Shown: positions 10,437 through 21,575, counted from the stretch's first letter. The stretch is 64,000 nt of DNA from Hyaloscypha bicolor E (GCF_002865645.1 NW_020194685.1:882807-946806), one strand, 5' to 3'. Notes: a model not told the origin generated them from the letters alone. Numbers and translations are program-made.

Positions 10437-11352
10437 GGGAGGAAAAGGCCCTAGTACACTTACTAGTGGCGGTAGTACTCGTGACACTAAGAAACCACCT
10501 AGTGGTTCTAGTGCCCGTGACACTAGTACAAAATCTATAGCCCTCTCTAGGAAAAGCACCTTCCTACTAGCTCATATAGAGCAGGCTAGCTTGTTTTCAG
10601 CTATTTCCGTCCGCAATTTGCTTAATAATGCTTTCCGCGCTAAGGGAATCAAGGGACTAGTAATCTCTATAGTCTCTCTTTCCTCAAAGGGTAATATTAT
10701 AGTTAATACTACCCCTGAGTTCAACTCTGACTTTTTGGTTTAAAACGAAGCTACTATAAAGGGGGTGCTTCCCTTAGTAAAAAGCATATAAAAAGGAGAG
10801 CCCTGGTATAAAGTTATTATCCACGGTCTACCTATTTGTGATTTCGATATACCCGAAGGAATGGACTTAGTCCTAGAAGAGATCAAGACCTTTAATAAGG
10901 GTCTAGAGCCTATTGGCCAGCCCTATTGGGCTACTTCTAAGGAAAAGAGAGACTCAGGCCTCCAGCGAGCCGGTTCAGTAGTAGTAGCATTCCCTACCGA
11001 GATTCAAGCTAATAGAGCTATTAAAAACAGACTCCTTATAGCCGGAATCTCTACTAAAGTAGTAAAATACCATACTATCTCTAGTACTGCACAGTATACT
11101 AAGTATACAGGGTACGGGCACTTAGACTCTATTTGCAAAAAAGACCCTAAGTGCTTGCTATATGGTAAGGAGCACGTGACAGAGAACCATTTCTGCTCTA
11201 TCTATAAAAAGAAGGGTAAAAAATACCCCCACGTAACTACTAAATGCGCCAACTACTCTAGTACTACCCACTCAGCTAGTTCTAAGCTATGTGAGGTCTA
11301 CTTAGTAATTAAACAAGCTACTACTACTCCTACTATTACTATTAATGAGTAG
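10437..11352 (+). pseudogene. LINE ORF1, C-terminal part (copy A)
   Basis: The last ~305 codons of ORF1. The Ser/Gly/Arg/Asp-rich linker (repeated SxRDT motifs, 10450-10530) is followed by the conserved central domain (near 10540-10740; TAA at 10741) and the zinc-knuckle region (11090-11310) with KYTGYGH, KCLLYGKEH and KCANYS. Several knuckle cysteines are now tyrosine (TGC to TAC). The stop at 11350-11352 overlaps the ORF2 ATG by 8 nt. This copy is among the least damaged here. The family's ORF1 is thought to coat element RNA. Confidence 0.8.
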
Positions 11353-12770
11353 CTATATTAAAGTACTATAAATTAATATAAATCGTAGTGGCCCTACTAC
11401 TGAAAACGTCTTGCAAATGGCTATAGAACTGGATATTAAAGTCCTAGTAATTCAAGAGCCCTGGATTATAGTAAGGGATAGTACTAATCGGGGATATCAT
11501 TCCATTATACACCCTAGCTATTTCCAAATACTCCCGAATTACAGTACCTTGAGACCTAGAACTCTAGTTTACATAGCTCGCGAACTACAGGCTAGTCTAG
11601 CTCAAAACTCACCAAGTGATCCTGATTACCTAATTATAGACTTGAGTCTAGGTGTACTAAAAATGCAGCTAATTAATTTCTATAATGCAGTTTACCCAGA
11701 AGACCCTAATAATATATTGACTATACTAAGAGAGGATATTTTACCTACTACTCTCTTAGATAGCTCTCTATTACTAGGCGATTTTAATACGTATTATCCT
11801 TGGTAGGATTCCCTTAAACCTCAAAGCACTTATGCAATCTATTTAATTAGCTATATAGAGAACCACTCTTTAAGGCTATTAAATAAAATAGGGGAAAGTA
11901 TCTTCTATAGGCCTAATATGTCCATTCCTTCCGTATTAGACTTAAGTTTTGCTACTAGTAGAATAGTAACTAAGATCAAAGACTGGCAAGTACTACCAGA
12001 CTTAGGTTCAGATTACTTTGGGGTGCTATTTACTATTAGTAAGTCGACTTATAGGCCTAGTTCTAATCCAGTCAGATTTAATACTAAAAAAGCGGACTGG
12101 GCTAAATTTATAAGCTATCTCACTAATAGCCTTGAGAATATGCCCTTTCCACTTACTAGTATACCTGGAACTCAGGAACTAGACCTATTAGCAGAAGACT
12201 TTACTAATAGAATAGTGGAAGCAGCTAGTAATAGTATTCCAAAATCTACTACTAGTCCGTATTCTAAACCCTGGTGGAATGAAGACTTAAAAACCTTATG
12301 TAAATCAATGCTATACTATAGCCATAAGTATAAAGCTTTAGGGTATACTCTCTATAAACAAGAACTTCAAAATGCAAAGAATACCTATTTTAATGCTATT
12401 AAAAGTACTAAACTAGTATACTGGAATAAGTTCTTAGAGAATGAAGACTTCCAGTCAATTTATAAAGCTATGAAATATACTAAGGATACTATATATTAAC
12501 CTATTCCTAGTATCCTAAATAGTAATAGCTCAAATGAGCTAAAATCGACTTTCCAAGAGAAGTATAATATCTTTAGAACTGTGCTTTTCCCACCCCCTCC
12601 TAGTGCAGCACCTATTAGTCTAATAGACTATAGGCCTAGCTCAAAGTGGGACTGGCCTATTTTATCTAAAATAGAACTAGAATAAGCCTGTACTTCTAAG
12701 ATAAAAGGAAAAACCCCTGGACCAGACTTAGTTACTCAAGAGATTATAGTCCATGCTTATAGAGCTTCTC
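11345..12770 (+). pseudogene. LINE ORF2 first part (copy A): endonuclease and start of RT
   Basis: The start ATG (11345-11347) overlaps the ORF1 stop. The N-terminus shows the endonuclease signature: VLxININRSGP, then IQEPW (Mg-binding E), then LLLGDFN (near 11775). The SDHFG-type motif is now SDYFG (near 12010), a His-to-Tyr change expected from CAC to TAC. The RT region begins near 12640 with KGKTPGPD. Most of the ~475 codons are open; stops include TAG after GDFNTYYPW (a former TGG), TAA at 12497 and TAA in IELEQAC. The frame is cut at 12770 by LINE B and resumes at 18752. Confidence 0.85.
12758..12770. repeat. Left target-site duplication of LINE B
   Basis: TATAGAGCTTCTC, 13 bp, repeated exactly at 18739-18751. 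It lies within the RT codons of LINE A. Confidence 0.9.
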
Positions 12771-12921
12771 ATTTCTCATACTACAAAACTTTTTTTTCCG
12801 GTTTTTTACCCCCCTTACTTTCAGTTACACACTTCACCTACCTACAGAACTCACTCCATACACTTACTCCCTTTAGCCCCAGGCTCTAGAACCTACTATA
12901 AGTAGAACTAGAGCCGGCTAA
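12771..12921 (+). promoter_or_regulatory. LINE 5' UTR (probable internal promoter region)
   Basis: A 151-base leader conserved in copies B, D, E, G, 3 and 4, containing TTTTCCGGTTTTTTACCCCCC at its start, CACTTCACCTACCTACAGAAC and AGGCTCTAGAACCTACTATA, just before the ORF1 ATG. LINEs usually promote from within this region. That role is inferred from position, not seen. Confidence 0.5.
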
Positions 12922-14277
12922 ATGGCCCCCCCTGACCCCCCGGGCTCCAGCCCCCCTAATATCGACCCCCAGGACCTCGGAGAGCTCCCTGAGAGCCCTA
13001 GCTCGGAGCTAGAGCTACCTACTAGCCCCCCATTACCTCAATTCCCCCCAGGTTCCCAGTTCGCCTTCGATTTAACCACGAACCCCATATCCTCAGACGA
13101 ACTCGCAGCCCCTTTTTCTCAGCTTAATCAGGCTAGTGCGAATCGACAGAGCCGCATACTAAACGGGCTAAAGCGTGGCCCTAGCTCGAGCGATATCGAT
13201 AGCAATATCAATAAGGAACACCAAAACCACGGAAACCACCACTAATATCAGAACCAAGCTTCGAACGAAGCTAAATTACTGATTCGCCAAGCCCGGGAAC
13301 TAATAGTCAAGGCTATTAGTATTACTACTTCCTATAATTAATAATCTCGACTACTAGATCTAGTAGAAATCTTCAGGGAATACACTGAATTCGGCCATAT
13401 CCGCCATACTAGTACTCTACTAGCCTCTTAAGTAGCGAACCTCGAAAATGCCACTAAACGGATCGAAATTCAAGCAAGAATACAAGCAAAAACTGCCCCT
13501 ACGAAGCCTATACAAGCTACACAAGCTAAGCCTACTTGGGCTAGTATAGCTAGTCAAGAACCCACAAACTCAGTATCGGACTAGACTTTAGTATCACATA
13601 CTAAGTCCAAAAATCAGGGAGGGAATAGCACTAGTACACTTACTAGTAGCGGTAGTGCTCGTGGCACTAATACTAGTGCTCGTAACACTAGTCTATATAG
13701 CACACGTGATGCTAAAAACACAGCCCTCTCTAGGAAATGCACCTTCCTACTAGCTTATATAGAGCAGGCTACTTCCTTTTCAGCTATTTCTACTCGCAAT
13801 TCGCTTAATACTGCTTTCCGCTCTAAGGGAATCAAGGGACTAGTAATCTCTATGGTCTCTCTTTCCTCAAGGGATAATATTATAGTAAATACCACCCCGG
13901 AGTTCAACTCTGATTTTCTGGTTTCAAACATTGAGATTATAAAGGGGGTGCTTTCCTTAGTTAAAAGCATATAAAAAGGGGAACCATGGTATAAAGTTAT
14001 TATCTACGGTATACCTATTCGTGAGTTTGATATATCCAAAGGAATGGACTTAGTCCTAGAAGAAATCAAGATCTTTAATAAAGGACTAGAGCCTATTGGC
14101 TAGCCTTATTGGGCCACTTCTAAGGAAAAGAGAGACTCAGGCCTCCAGCGAGCCGGTTTAGTAGTAGTGGCATTCCCTACCGAGATCCAAGCTAATAGAG
14201 CTATTAAAAATAGACTCCTTATAGCCGGAATCTCTGCTAAGGTAGTAAAATATCATACTATCTCTAGTACTATATAG

Positions 14278-14319
14278 TGTACTAGGTGCGCAGGGTACGG
14301 GCACTTAGATTCTATTTGT
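14278..14319 (+). other. Intact CCHC zinc-knuckle codons in LINE ORF1
   Basis: C-x2-C-x4-H-x4-C with all four ligands kept. It is the only fully preserved knuckle I see among the ORF1 copies. Confidence 0.8.
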
Positions 14320-14530
14320 AAAAGAGAACCTATGTGTTTACTATATGGGGAAAGTCATGTGACTGAGAACCATTTTTGCTCTATCTATAAAAAGAAGGGT
14401 AAAAAATGCCCCTACGTGATCACTAAATGCTCCAATTACTTAAGTACTATACATTCAGCTAGTTCTAAGCTATGTGAAGTCTACTTAGCTATAAAGCAAG
14501 CCACCACTTCAATTCCTACTATTACTATTA

Positions 14531-14538
14531 ATGAGTAA
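14531..14538 (+). promoter_or_regulatory. ORF1/ORF2 8-nt overlap (ATGAGTAA)
   Basis: The ORF2 ATG and the ORF1 GAG TAA end overlap in ATGAGTAA. Copy A keeps the equivalent ATGAGTAG at 11345-11352; copies D, E, G and 4 show ATA in place of ATG. The layout suggests ORF2 translation by termination-reinitiation. That mechanism is inference. Confidence 0.65.
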
Positions 14539-17500
14539 CTACGTAAAAGTACTATAATTTAATGTGAATCGTAATGGAACTACTACTGAAAACGTCTTGC
14601 AAATAGCTATAGAATTAGATATTAAAGTCCTAGTAATCCAGGAATTATGGGTAATAGTAAGAGATAGTAATAATCGGAAATATTATTCTATTATATACTC
14701 GAGCTATTATTAAATACTCCCGAATTACGGTATCTTGAGACCTAGAACCTTAATTTACATAGCCCGTGAATTACAGGCTAGCCTAGCTCAAAACTCACCA
14801 AGTAATCCAGATTACCTAATTATAGACTTAAGTCTAGGTGTACTAAAAATGCAGCTAATTAATTTCTATAATGCAATTCACCCAGAAGACCCTAATAGTA
14901 TATTGACTATATTAAGAGAGGACATTTTACCTACTACTTTCTTTAATAGCTCTTTATTACTAGGCGATTTTAATACACATCATCCTTGGTAGGATCCCCT
15001 AAGGCCTCAAAGCAGTCATACAATCCATTTAATTAGCTATATAGAGAGCCATTCTCTAAGGCTATTAAATAAACCAGGGGAAGGTACCTTCTATAGATCT
15101 AATATATCCACTCCTTCCGTATTAGACTTAAGTTTTGCTACTAGTGGAATAGTAACTAAGATCAAAGACTGGCAAGTGCTACCAGACTTAGGTTCTGATT
15201 ACTTTGGGGTACTATTTACTATTAGTAAGTCGACTTATAGCTCTAGTTCTAATCCAGTCAGATTTAATACTAGGAAAGCGGACTGGGCTAAATTTACAAG
15301 CTACCTTATTAGTAGCCTTAATAATATGCCCTTTCCACTTACTAGTATACCTGGAAACCATGAACTAGACCTATTAGCTAAAGACTTTACTAATAGAATA
15401 GTGGATGCGGCTAGTAATAGTATTCCAAAATCTACTATTAGTCTATATTCTAAATCCTGGTGGAATGAGAACTTAAAGACTTTACGTAAATTAATGCTAT
15501 ACTATAGCCATAAGTCTAAAGCCTCAGGGTATACTCTCTATAAATAAGAACTCCAAAATGCAAAGAATACCTACTTTATTGCTATTAAAGGCGCTAAGCT
15601 AGCATATTGGAATAAGTTCTTAGAGAATGAAGACTCCCAGTCGATTTTTAAAGCTATGAAATACACTAAAGATACCTTATATGAACCGATCCCTAGTATC
15701 TTAAGTAGTAATAATGGAAATAGTAGTAATAGTGGTAATAGCGATTTAAAGTCGACTTTCCAAGAGAAGTGTAATATCTTTAGAGCTGAGCTTTTCCCAC
15801 TACCCCCTAATACTGAGCCTATTAGCCTAATAAACTATAGGCCTAGTTTAAAGTGGAACTGGCCTATTCTATCCAAAATAGAGCTAGAACAAGCATGCAC
15901 CTCTAAGATAAAGGGGAAAACCCCAGGACCAGACTTAGTTACTCAAGAGATTATAGTTCACGCTTATAGAGCTGCTCCAGACATTTTTTATAGGCTATAT
16001 TCCTTATTTATTAATAAGGGGTACTACCCTAAAGTCTGGAAACAAGCTACTAGCTTTATTCTAAAGAAATCAGGAAAACCAAACTATTTCCTACCTAAAG
16101 CATATCGAGTTATTTCCTTACTTAATTACTTAGGGAAGGTTTCTGAGAGAATATTAGCTAAGAGACTTAGTTATTTAGCCGAGACTAGTAACCTATTATA
16201 CCCTTCCCAAATGGGAGGTAGGCTATATAAGTCAGCTATTAATACTGCTTTATTACTATAGAATGAAGTAGAGACTAATAAGTCCTATAAGCTAAAAACT
16301 ACTACTCTCTTCCTAGATATCAAAGGTGCCTTCGATTACGTATCCAAGAATAGGCTATTACAGATCATAATTAGTTTATTACTACCCACTAGCCTTATTC
16401 TCTGGGTATCGTCGTTCCTAGATAACCGAGTATTAAGACTAGCTTTTAATAATAGCATAGAAGCATTTAAGTCTATACTTACTAGCATTTCACAAGGGAG
16501 TCCTATATTACCTATACTATTCCTGATCTATATCCGAGATCTATTTAAATTAGCAAACGTCAGTTTTAAGTCCTATTTAGACGATATAACCCTTACTACT
16601 GCTTCTAATAGCCTTAAAAAGAATATTAAGACTTTAGAGCGGGAAGTAAAGGATATAGTTAATCTAGGAAATAAAAATGCTATTAGCTTCGATATAGATA
16701 AGACTAAGCTCATTTACTTTAATAATTCCAAGAACAAACCTAGCTTAAAACTACCTAATAGGAAACTAGTTTCCCCTAGTAAAGTAGTTAAGTAGATAGG
16801 AATATATTTCGACAAGAATCTCAGATTTAAGGAACATATAGCTTATAGGACTTCTAAAGCAAAACAAGCCTTTTATAGGGTTCAAAGACTTACGAATATA
16901 TTACGTGGTTTATCCCCATTTATAATTAGATAGCTATATTTAGCCTATATTACTAGTATAATAGACTATGGTTCCTTACTATAGTGGAAGACCGAAAATA
17001 AAGCTCAAATTAGGCCTTTATAAGCTATTCAGAACCTAGCTTTAAGGAAAACTTTAGGAGTATTTAAAACGGCTCCTATTATTCCTATAGAGGTCGAATT
17101 AGCTTTACTTTCACCTATTATAAGGCTAAACCATAGTCATCGCCAATATGCCCTCCATATCCTTAAATTAAGTCTAAATCATCCTATTAGACTAGAGTTT
17201 AAGAAGTCCTTCCAAAAATCTAAGTAATTAGAATTAATAGACTCTAATATAGACTCTATTTATAGTCTAAATACAGATCTAGTTCGAGATCATATGGCTA
17301 AAATGTCCCAAATTGAAATTATAGTCAATTCTATTAAGGAACTTATAGTCCCTAAGAACTTAGAGACTATAAGACACTTTTACTTTGCTCCCTGGAATAG
17401 AGAAGTACCGTATAAAATCACTATATCAAGACAGCCTAAGGAAGAAACTACTATATTACATAATCTCTATTTAAAGACTTTATATAATAATAGCTCTATA

Positions 17501-18448
17501 TTATCTATATATATAGATAGATCTCAAACTCAAAAAGGAATCGGAATAGGCCTAGAACTCGTAGTCTATAGTCACGAAACTCCCTATATACCAGTTATAG
17601 CTAAATATAGAGAAAGCCAGAATATAGATACTAGTACTATAGTCTATAATAGAGAACTAGAAGGCGTTACTAGAGCTATTAAATATGCTAGTAATAAAGC
17701 AAAGAGAGGGGAGCTTTATAATATCTATATAAATAACCAAGCTAGTTTACTAAGATTAAAAACTCCTTCTAATAAGCCAGGACAAAGTTAACAGATTAGA
17801 GCTATACTAGCCACTAAAGCCCTTATAGCTAAAGGAGCTAGTATAGAACTAATCTGGGTCCCAGGCCATATAGATATAATTGGGAACGAAGAAGCAAATA
17901 TACTAGCTAAAATAGGTACTACTTCCCCTATATCAGGTGACCCCGAATTAGTAAAAACCTCCTTTACTTTCCTAGGGGTCCAAATTAATAAAGTTAAGAA
18001 ACAAGAGTATAGACTACTTTTAGAATCTTATACTAAACCGAAGACCTAGCTAGAATTATATAGCAATATATATCCGTAAAAAGTATCCAAGAAAATACAG
18101 CTACCTTTAGGAACTTTAAGGCTACTAGCTAGTGCCTTCTTCCAATTAAAGCTAGGCCACGGATATATAAAGTCCTATTTATATAAGCTAAAAATAGCGT
18201 CTAATAACAAATGCAAATATGAGAAGACTGAGAATGCAAAGCACCTCCTTTTATATTGCGAGCTATATAAGGAGGAACGAATTAGACTATTTAGTCTATT
18301 TAAGGGTAGCTTAGAGGCTAGTGCTTTTAACCTATGAGTTCTATTACATACGGAGATTAGTATACCAAATATACTAGTATTCTTAAAAGAGACTAGTATA
18401 TATACAAGAAAATGGCATATGGACCGAAGCGTGAAAGTAGAAGAAGTA

Positions 18449-18514
18449 GAAATAGGAGTAGAAATAGGGGAGGAAATAGGGGAGGAAATAGGAGAGGAAA
18501 TAGGAGAGGGGAAA
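18449..18514 (+). repeat. 12-bp coding repeat at ORF2 C-terminus (EIGE units)
   Basis: Tandem GAAATAGGGGAG units encode E-I-G-E; about four units in copy B. Copy A (21228-21330) has about seven, copy D about eight, F about five and G several. The purine-rich repeat runs on past the stop codon into the 3' UTR. Confidence 0.85.
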
Positions 18515-18700
18515 TAGGGGAAAAGAGGAATAGGGAATAGGAGAGAATTTGCGATTTATACTCATTTTCTTTATTTCCTTAAGTTTTTATTCTAGGGGTA
18601 TGTCCCCAACTATTTATTACACCTATATTGGATTTTGGGCCTGTATATTAGCTACTAAGACACACGCTAGCTAGCTAGCCGTGCTATATAGTTCTAAACT

Positions 18701-18706
18701 AATAAA
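18701..18706 (+). promoter_or_regulatory. AATAAA polyadenylation signal, LINE B
   Basis: AATAAA 14 bases before the poly-A tract that ends LINE B. Confidence 0.75.
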
Positions 18707-18738
18707 GCACATTAAAAGGAAAAAAAAAAAAAAAAAAA

Positions 18739-18751
18739 TATAGAGCTTCTC
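18739..18751. repeat. Right target-site duplication of LINE B
   Basis: TATAGAGCTTCTC directly after the poly-A; LINE A's RT frame resumes at once. Confidence 0.9.
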
Positions 18752-21333
18752 TAGATATCTTTTATAGGCTATATTCCTTATTTATTAATAAGGGATATTA
18801 CCCTAAAGTCTAGAAACAAGCTACTAGCTTTATTCTAAAGAAATTAGGGAAACCAAACTATTCCCTACCTAAAGCATATCGAGTTATTTCCCTACTTAAT
18901 TGCTTAGGGAAGGTTTCTGAGAGAATACTAGCTAGGCGACTTAGCTATTTAGCCGAGACTAGTAACCTACTATACTATACTCAAATGGGAAATAGGCTCC
19001 ACAAGTCAGCCATTAATACTGCTCTACTATTACAAAATAAAGTAGAATCAAATAAGTCCTATAAGCTGAAAACTAGTACTCTCTTCCTAGATATCAAAGG
19101 CGCCTTCGATCACGTGTCCAAGAATAGGCTATTACAGATTATAATTAGTTTACTACTACCTACTAGCCTTATTCTATAGGTATCATTATTCCTAGACAAC
19201 CGGGTATTAAGGCTAGCTTTTGATAATAATATTAAAGTATTTAGGTCTATACTTACTAGCATTTCATAAGGGAGCCCTATATCCCCTATACTATTCCTTA
19301 TCTATATCCGAGACTTATTTAAATCTGCAAATATCAAATTCAGATCCTATTTAGATAATATATCCCTTACTACCGCTTCTAAAAGTCTTAAAAAGAATAT
19401 AAAGACCCTAGAACGGGAAGTAAAGAATATAGTCAATTTAGGGAAAAAGAATACTATTAGCTTTAATATAGATAAAACTGAGTTTATTCATTTTAATAAT
19501 TCCAAAAATAAGCCTAGTCTAAAACTACCTAATAGGAAACTAGTTTCCCCTAGCAAAGTAGTCAAATGGCTAGGGATCTATTTCGATAAAAACCTCAGAT
19601 TTAAGGAACATATAGCCTATAGGGCTTCCAAAGCAAAACAAGCCTTTTATAAAATACAGAGACTTATAAATATATTATATGGTTTATCCCCTTTTATAAT
19701 TAGATAGCTATATTTAGCCTGTATTACTAGTATAATGGACTATGGTTCTATACTATGGTAGAAGACTAAAAATAAAGCTCAGATTCGGCCTTTATAGGCT
19801 ATTTAAAACCTAGCCCTAAGGAAGACTTTAGGAGTATTTAAAACTGCCCCTATTATTCCTATAGAGATCGAATTAGCTTTAGCTCTACCTATTATAAGGC
19901 TAAACCATAGTCAACGTTAATATGCCTTCCGAATCCTTAAACTAAGTCTAAAACACCCTATTAGACTAGAGTTCGAGAAGTCCTTCCAAAGATCTAGGGA
20001 TTTAGAAGTAATAGAATCTAATATAGACTCTATTTATAGTCTAAATACTAATCTAAAGCGAGATCGCTTGGCTAAAAAGTCTTAAATAGAAACTATAGTG
20101 AATTCTATTAGTAATCTAGTAGACCCTAGAGATCTAGAGACTATAAGACACTTTTACTTTGCTCCCTGGAACAGAGAAGTACCTTATAAAATCACTATAT
20201 TAAAACAGCCAAAGAAAGAGACTACTATATTATATAATTTCTATCTAAAGACTTTATATAATAATAGCTCTATACTATCTATATATATAGACGGATCTCA
20301 GACTAAAAAAGAAATCGGAGTAGGCCTAGGGCTTGCAGTTTATAGTCACGAAACTTCTTATATTCCGGTCATAGCTAAATATAGAGAAAGCCAGAATATA
20401 GGAGCTAGTACTATAGTCTATAACGGAGAACTAGAAGGCGTTACTAGGGCTATTGAATACGCTAGTAGTAAAGCAAAGAGAGGGAAGCTTTTTAATATTT
20501 ATATAGATAACCAAGCTAGTTTACTAAGATTAAAAACTCCGTCTAATAAACCTGGCCAAAGCTAACAGATTAGAGCTATATTAGCTACTAAGGCCCTTAA
20601 AGCTAAAGAAGCTAATATAGAACTAATCTGGGTTCCAGGGTATATAGATATAATAGGGAACGAAGAAGCTAACGAGCTAGCTAAGCTAGGTACTACTTCT
20701 CCTATATTAGAACCTGAATTAGTAAAAACCTCCTTTGCTTTCCTAGGGGTCGAAATTAATAAAGTTAAGAAACTAGAGTATAGACTACTTTTAGAATCTT
20801 ATACTAAACCGAAAACCTAGCTAGAATCATATAGTAATATATATCCGTGAAAAGTAACCAGAAAAATAAACCTATCTATAGGAATACTTAGGCCTATAGC
20901 TAGTGCCTTCTTCTAGCTAAAGCTAGGCTACGGATATTTAAAGTCCTATTTATATAGGCTAAAAATAGCATCTAATAATAAATGCAAATGTAGTAAAACT
21001 GAGAATACAAAGCACCTTCTTTTATATTATATGCTATATAGAGAGGAACGTTTTAGACTATTTAGTCTATTTAAAGGGAGCTTGGAAGCTAGTGCTTTTA
21101 ACCTATAGTTACTATTATATACGGAAATTGGGATATTAAATATACTAGTATTCTTAAAAGAAACTAGTATATATATAAGAAAATGGCATATTAAGCGAAG
21201 CGTGGAAGTGGAAGAGGTGGAAGTAGTGGAAATAGGGGGGGAAATAGGAGAGGAAATAGGGGAGGAAATAGGGGAGGAAATAGGGGAGGAAATAGGGGAG
21301 GAAATAGGGGAGGAAATAGGAGAGGGGAAATAG
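18752..21333 (+). pseudogene. LINE ORF2 remainder (copy A): RT, RNase H, C-terminus
   Basis: Continuation of LINE A ORF2 after LINE B. RT follows with an FILKK-like block, the YRVISLLNCLGK block, SERILARRL, LDIKGAFDHVSK (18090-style core, here near 19090) and a YLDN in place of YLDD (near 19350). RNase H keeps YIDGSQ (near 20290), GELEG (near 20425) and DNQAS (near 20507), that is D, E and D intact. The C-x-C...H end lies near 20985 and seven EIGE-type repeats precede TAG at 21331. The frame agrees with ORF2 of copy B throughout; stops are TAA/TAG. RNase H is open for 155 codons (20098-20565). Confidence 0.85.
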
Positions 21334-21524
21334 GGAAAAAGGGAAAAGGAAAATAGGGAATAGGGGAGGAATTTGTAATTTATACTTATTTCTTTATTTC
21401 CTTAAGTTTTTGTTCCAGGGGTATGTCCCCAACCATTTATTATACCTATATTGGAATTTGGGCCTGTATATTAGCTACTAAAACACACGCTAGCTTAGCT
21501 GGCCGTACTATATAGTTCTAAACT

Positions 21525-21530
21525 AATAAA
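21525..21530 (+). promoter_or_regulatory. AATAAA polyadenylation signal, LINE A
   Basis: Same position relative to the poly-A as in LINE B. Confidence 0.7.
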
Positions 21531-21543
21531 GTATGTTAAAAGG

Positions 21544-21569
<26 letters not shown>

Positions 21570-21575
<6 letters not shown>

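Larger units (their letters stand above)
12922..14538 (+). pseudogene. LINE ORF1 (copy B), zinc-knuckle RNA-binding protein
   Basis: A 539-codon frame, dead through internal TAA/TAG. Residues 1-105 are Pro/Ser/Glu-rich (MAPPDPPGSS start) and open, encoded by unusually GC-rich DNA. A linker with repeated SARxT motifs follows (near 13640-13720), then a conserved middle domain. Zinc knuckles start at residue 453: CTRC-AGYGH-LDSIC (14278-14319) is a perfect C-x2-C-x4-H-x4-C. It is followed by CLLY...H and KKCPYVITKCSNY, where some Cys have become Tyr. The ATG was chosen because all full-length copies start there directly after the 5' UTR. Its last 8 nt overlap ORF2. The protein would bind element RNA in the retrotransposition particle. 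Confidence 0.85.
14531..18517 (+). pseudogene. LINE ORF2 (copy B): endonuclease, reverse transcriptase, RNase H
   Basis: One uninterrupted register of 1,328 codons plus TAG, carrying many TAA/TAG nonsense codons. Order: endonuclease residues ~8-235 (IQELW, GDFN at 145-148, SD at 222-223 with the following His now Tyr); RT ~445-735 (KGKTPGPD, GDYxP-like entry, QGSPILP, YLDD at 682-685); thumb with WLGIYFD-like segment; RNase H ~990-1125 (catalytic D at 996 followed by R in place of G, E at 1042, GH...GNEEAN near 1112); C-x-C...H...C-type end ~1225-1245; acidic EIGE-type repeat tail ~1306-1328. An intact protein would nick DNA, copy the RNA at the nick and degrade the template. The start ATG lies in the overlap ATGAGTAA with ORF1. 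Confidence 0.9.
12771..18738 (+). mobile_element. LINE copy B, full length, Tad1-like
   Basis: A complete 5,968-bp element: 5' UTR 12771-12921, ORF1 12922-14538, ORF2 14531-18517, 3' UTR and poly-A to 18738, flanked by a perfect 13-bp duplication. The ORF1-zinc-knuckle plus ORF2-endonuclease-RT-RNase H layout matches fungal Tad1-type LINEs. Both ORFs stay in register with no net frameshift; only nonsense and missense changes kill them. It is the best reference for the family in this window. Confidence 0.93.
10437..21569 (+). mobile_element. LINE copy A, 5'-truncated, interrupted by LINE B
   Basis: Plus-strand LINE that begins inside ORF1 (GGGAGGAAAAGG at 10437, aligning to 13617 in copy B) and ends in poly-A near 21543-21560. 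The middle (12771-18751) is LINE B plus its duplicated target. Its own target duplication is ATATATTTATT. It sits in copia-1 just before the RT. 5' truncation is typical of LINE target-primed reverse transcription. Confidence 0.85.

Noticed and set aside
13755..13970. Open frame on the minus strand, with relatives at 27630-27845 (+)
   Set aside because: These are the antisense of the conserved ORF1 middle domain in copies B and D; they recur wherever ORF1 is well preserved.
18383..18565. Pro/Phe/Tyr repeat frames on the minus strand, also at 48679-48885 and 56907-57134
   Set aside because: They are the complement of the GAAATAGGGGAG repeat tail and 3' UTR of the LINE.
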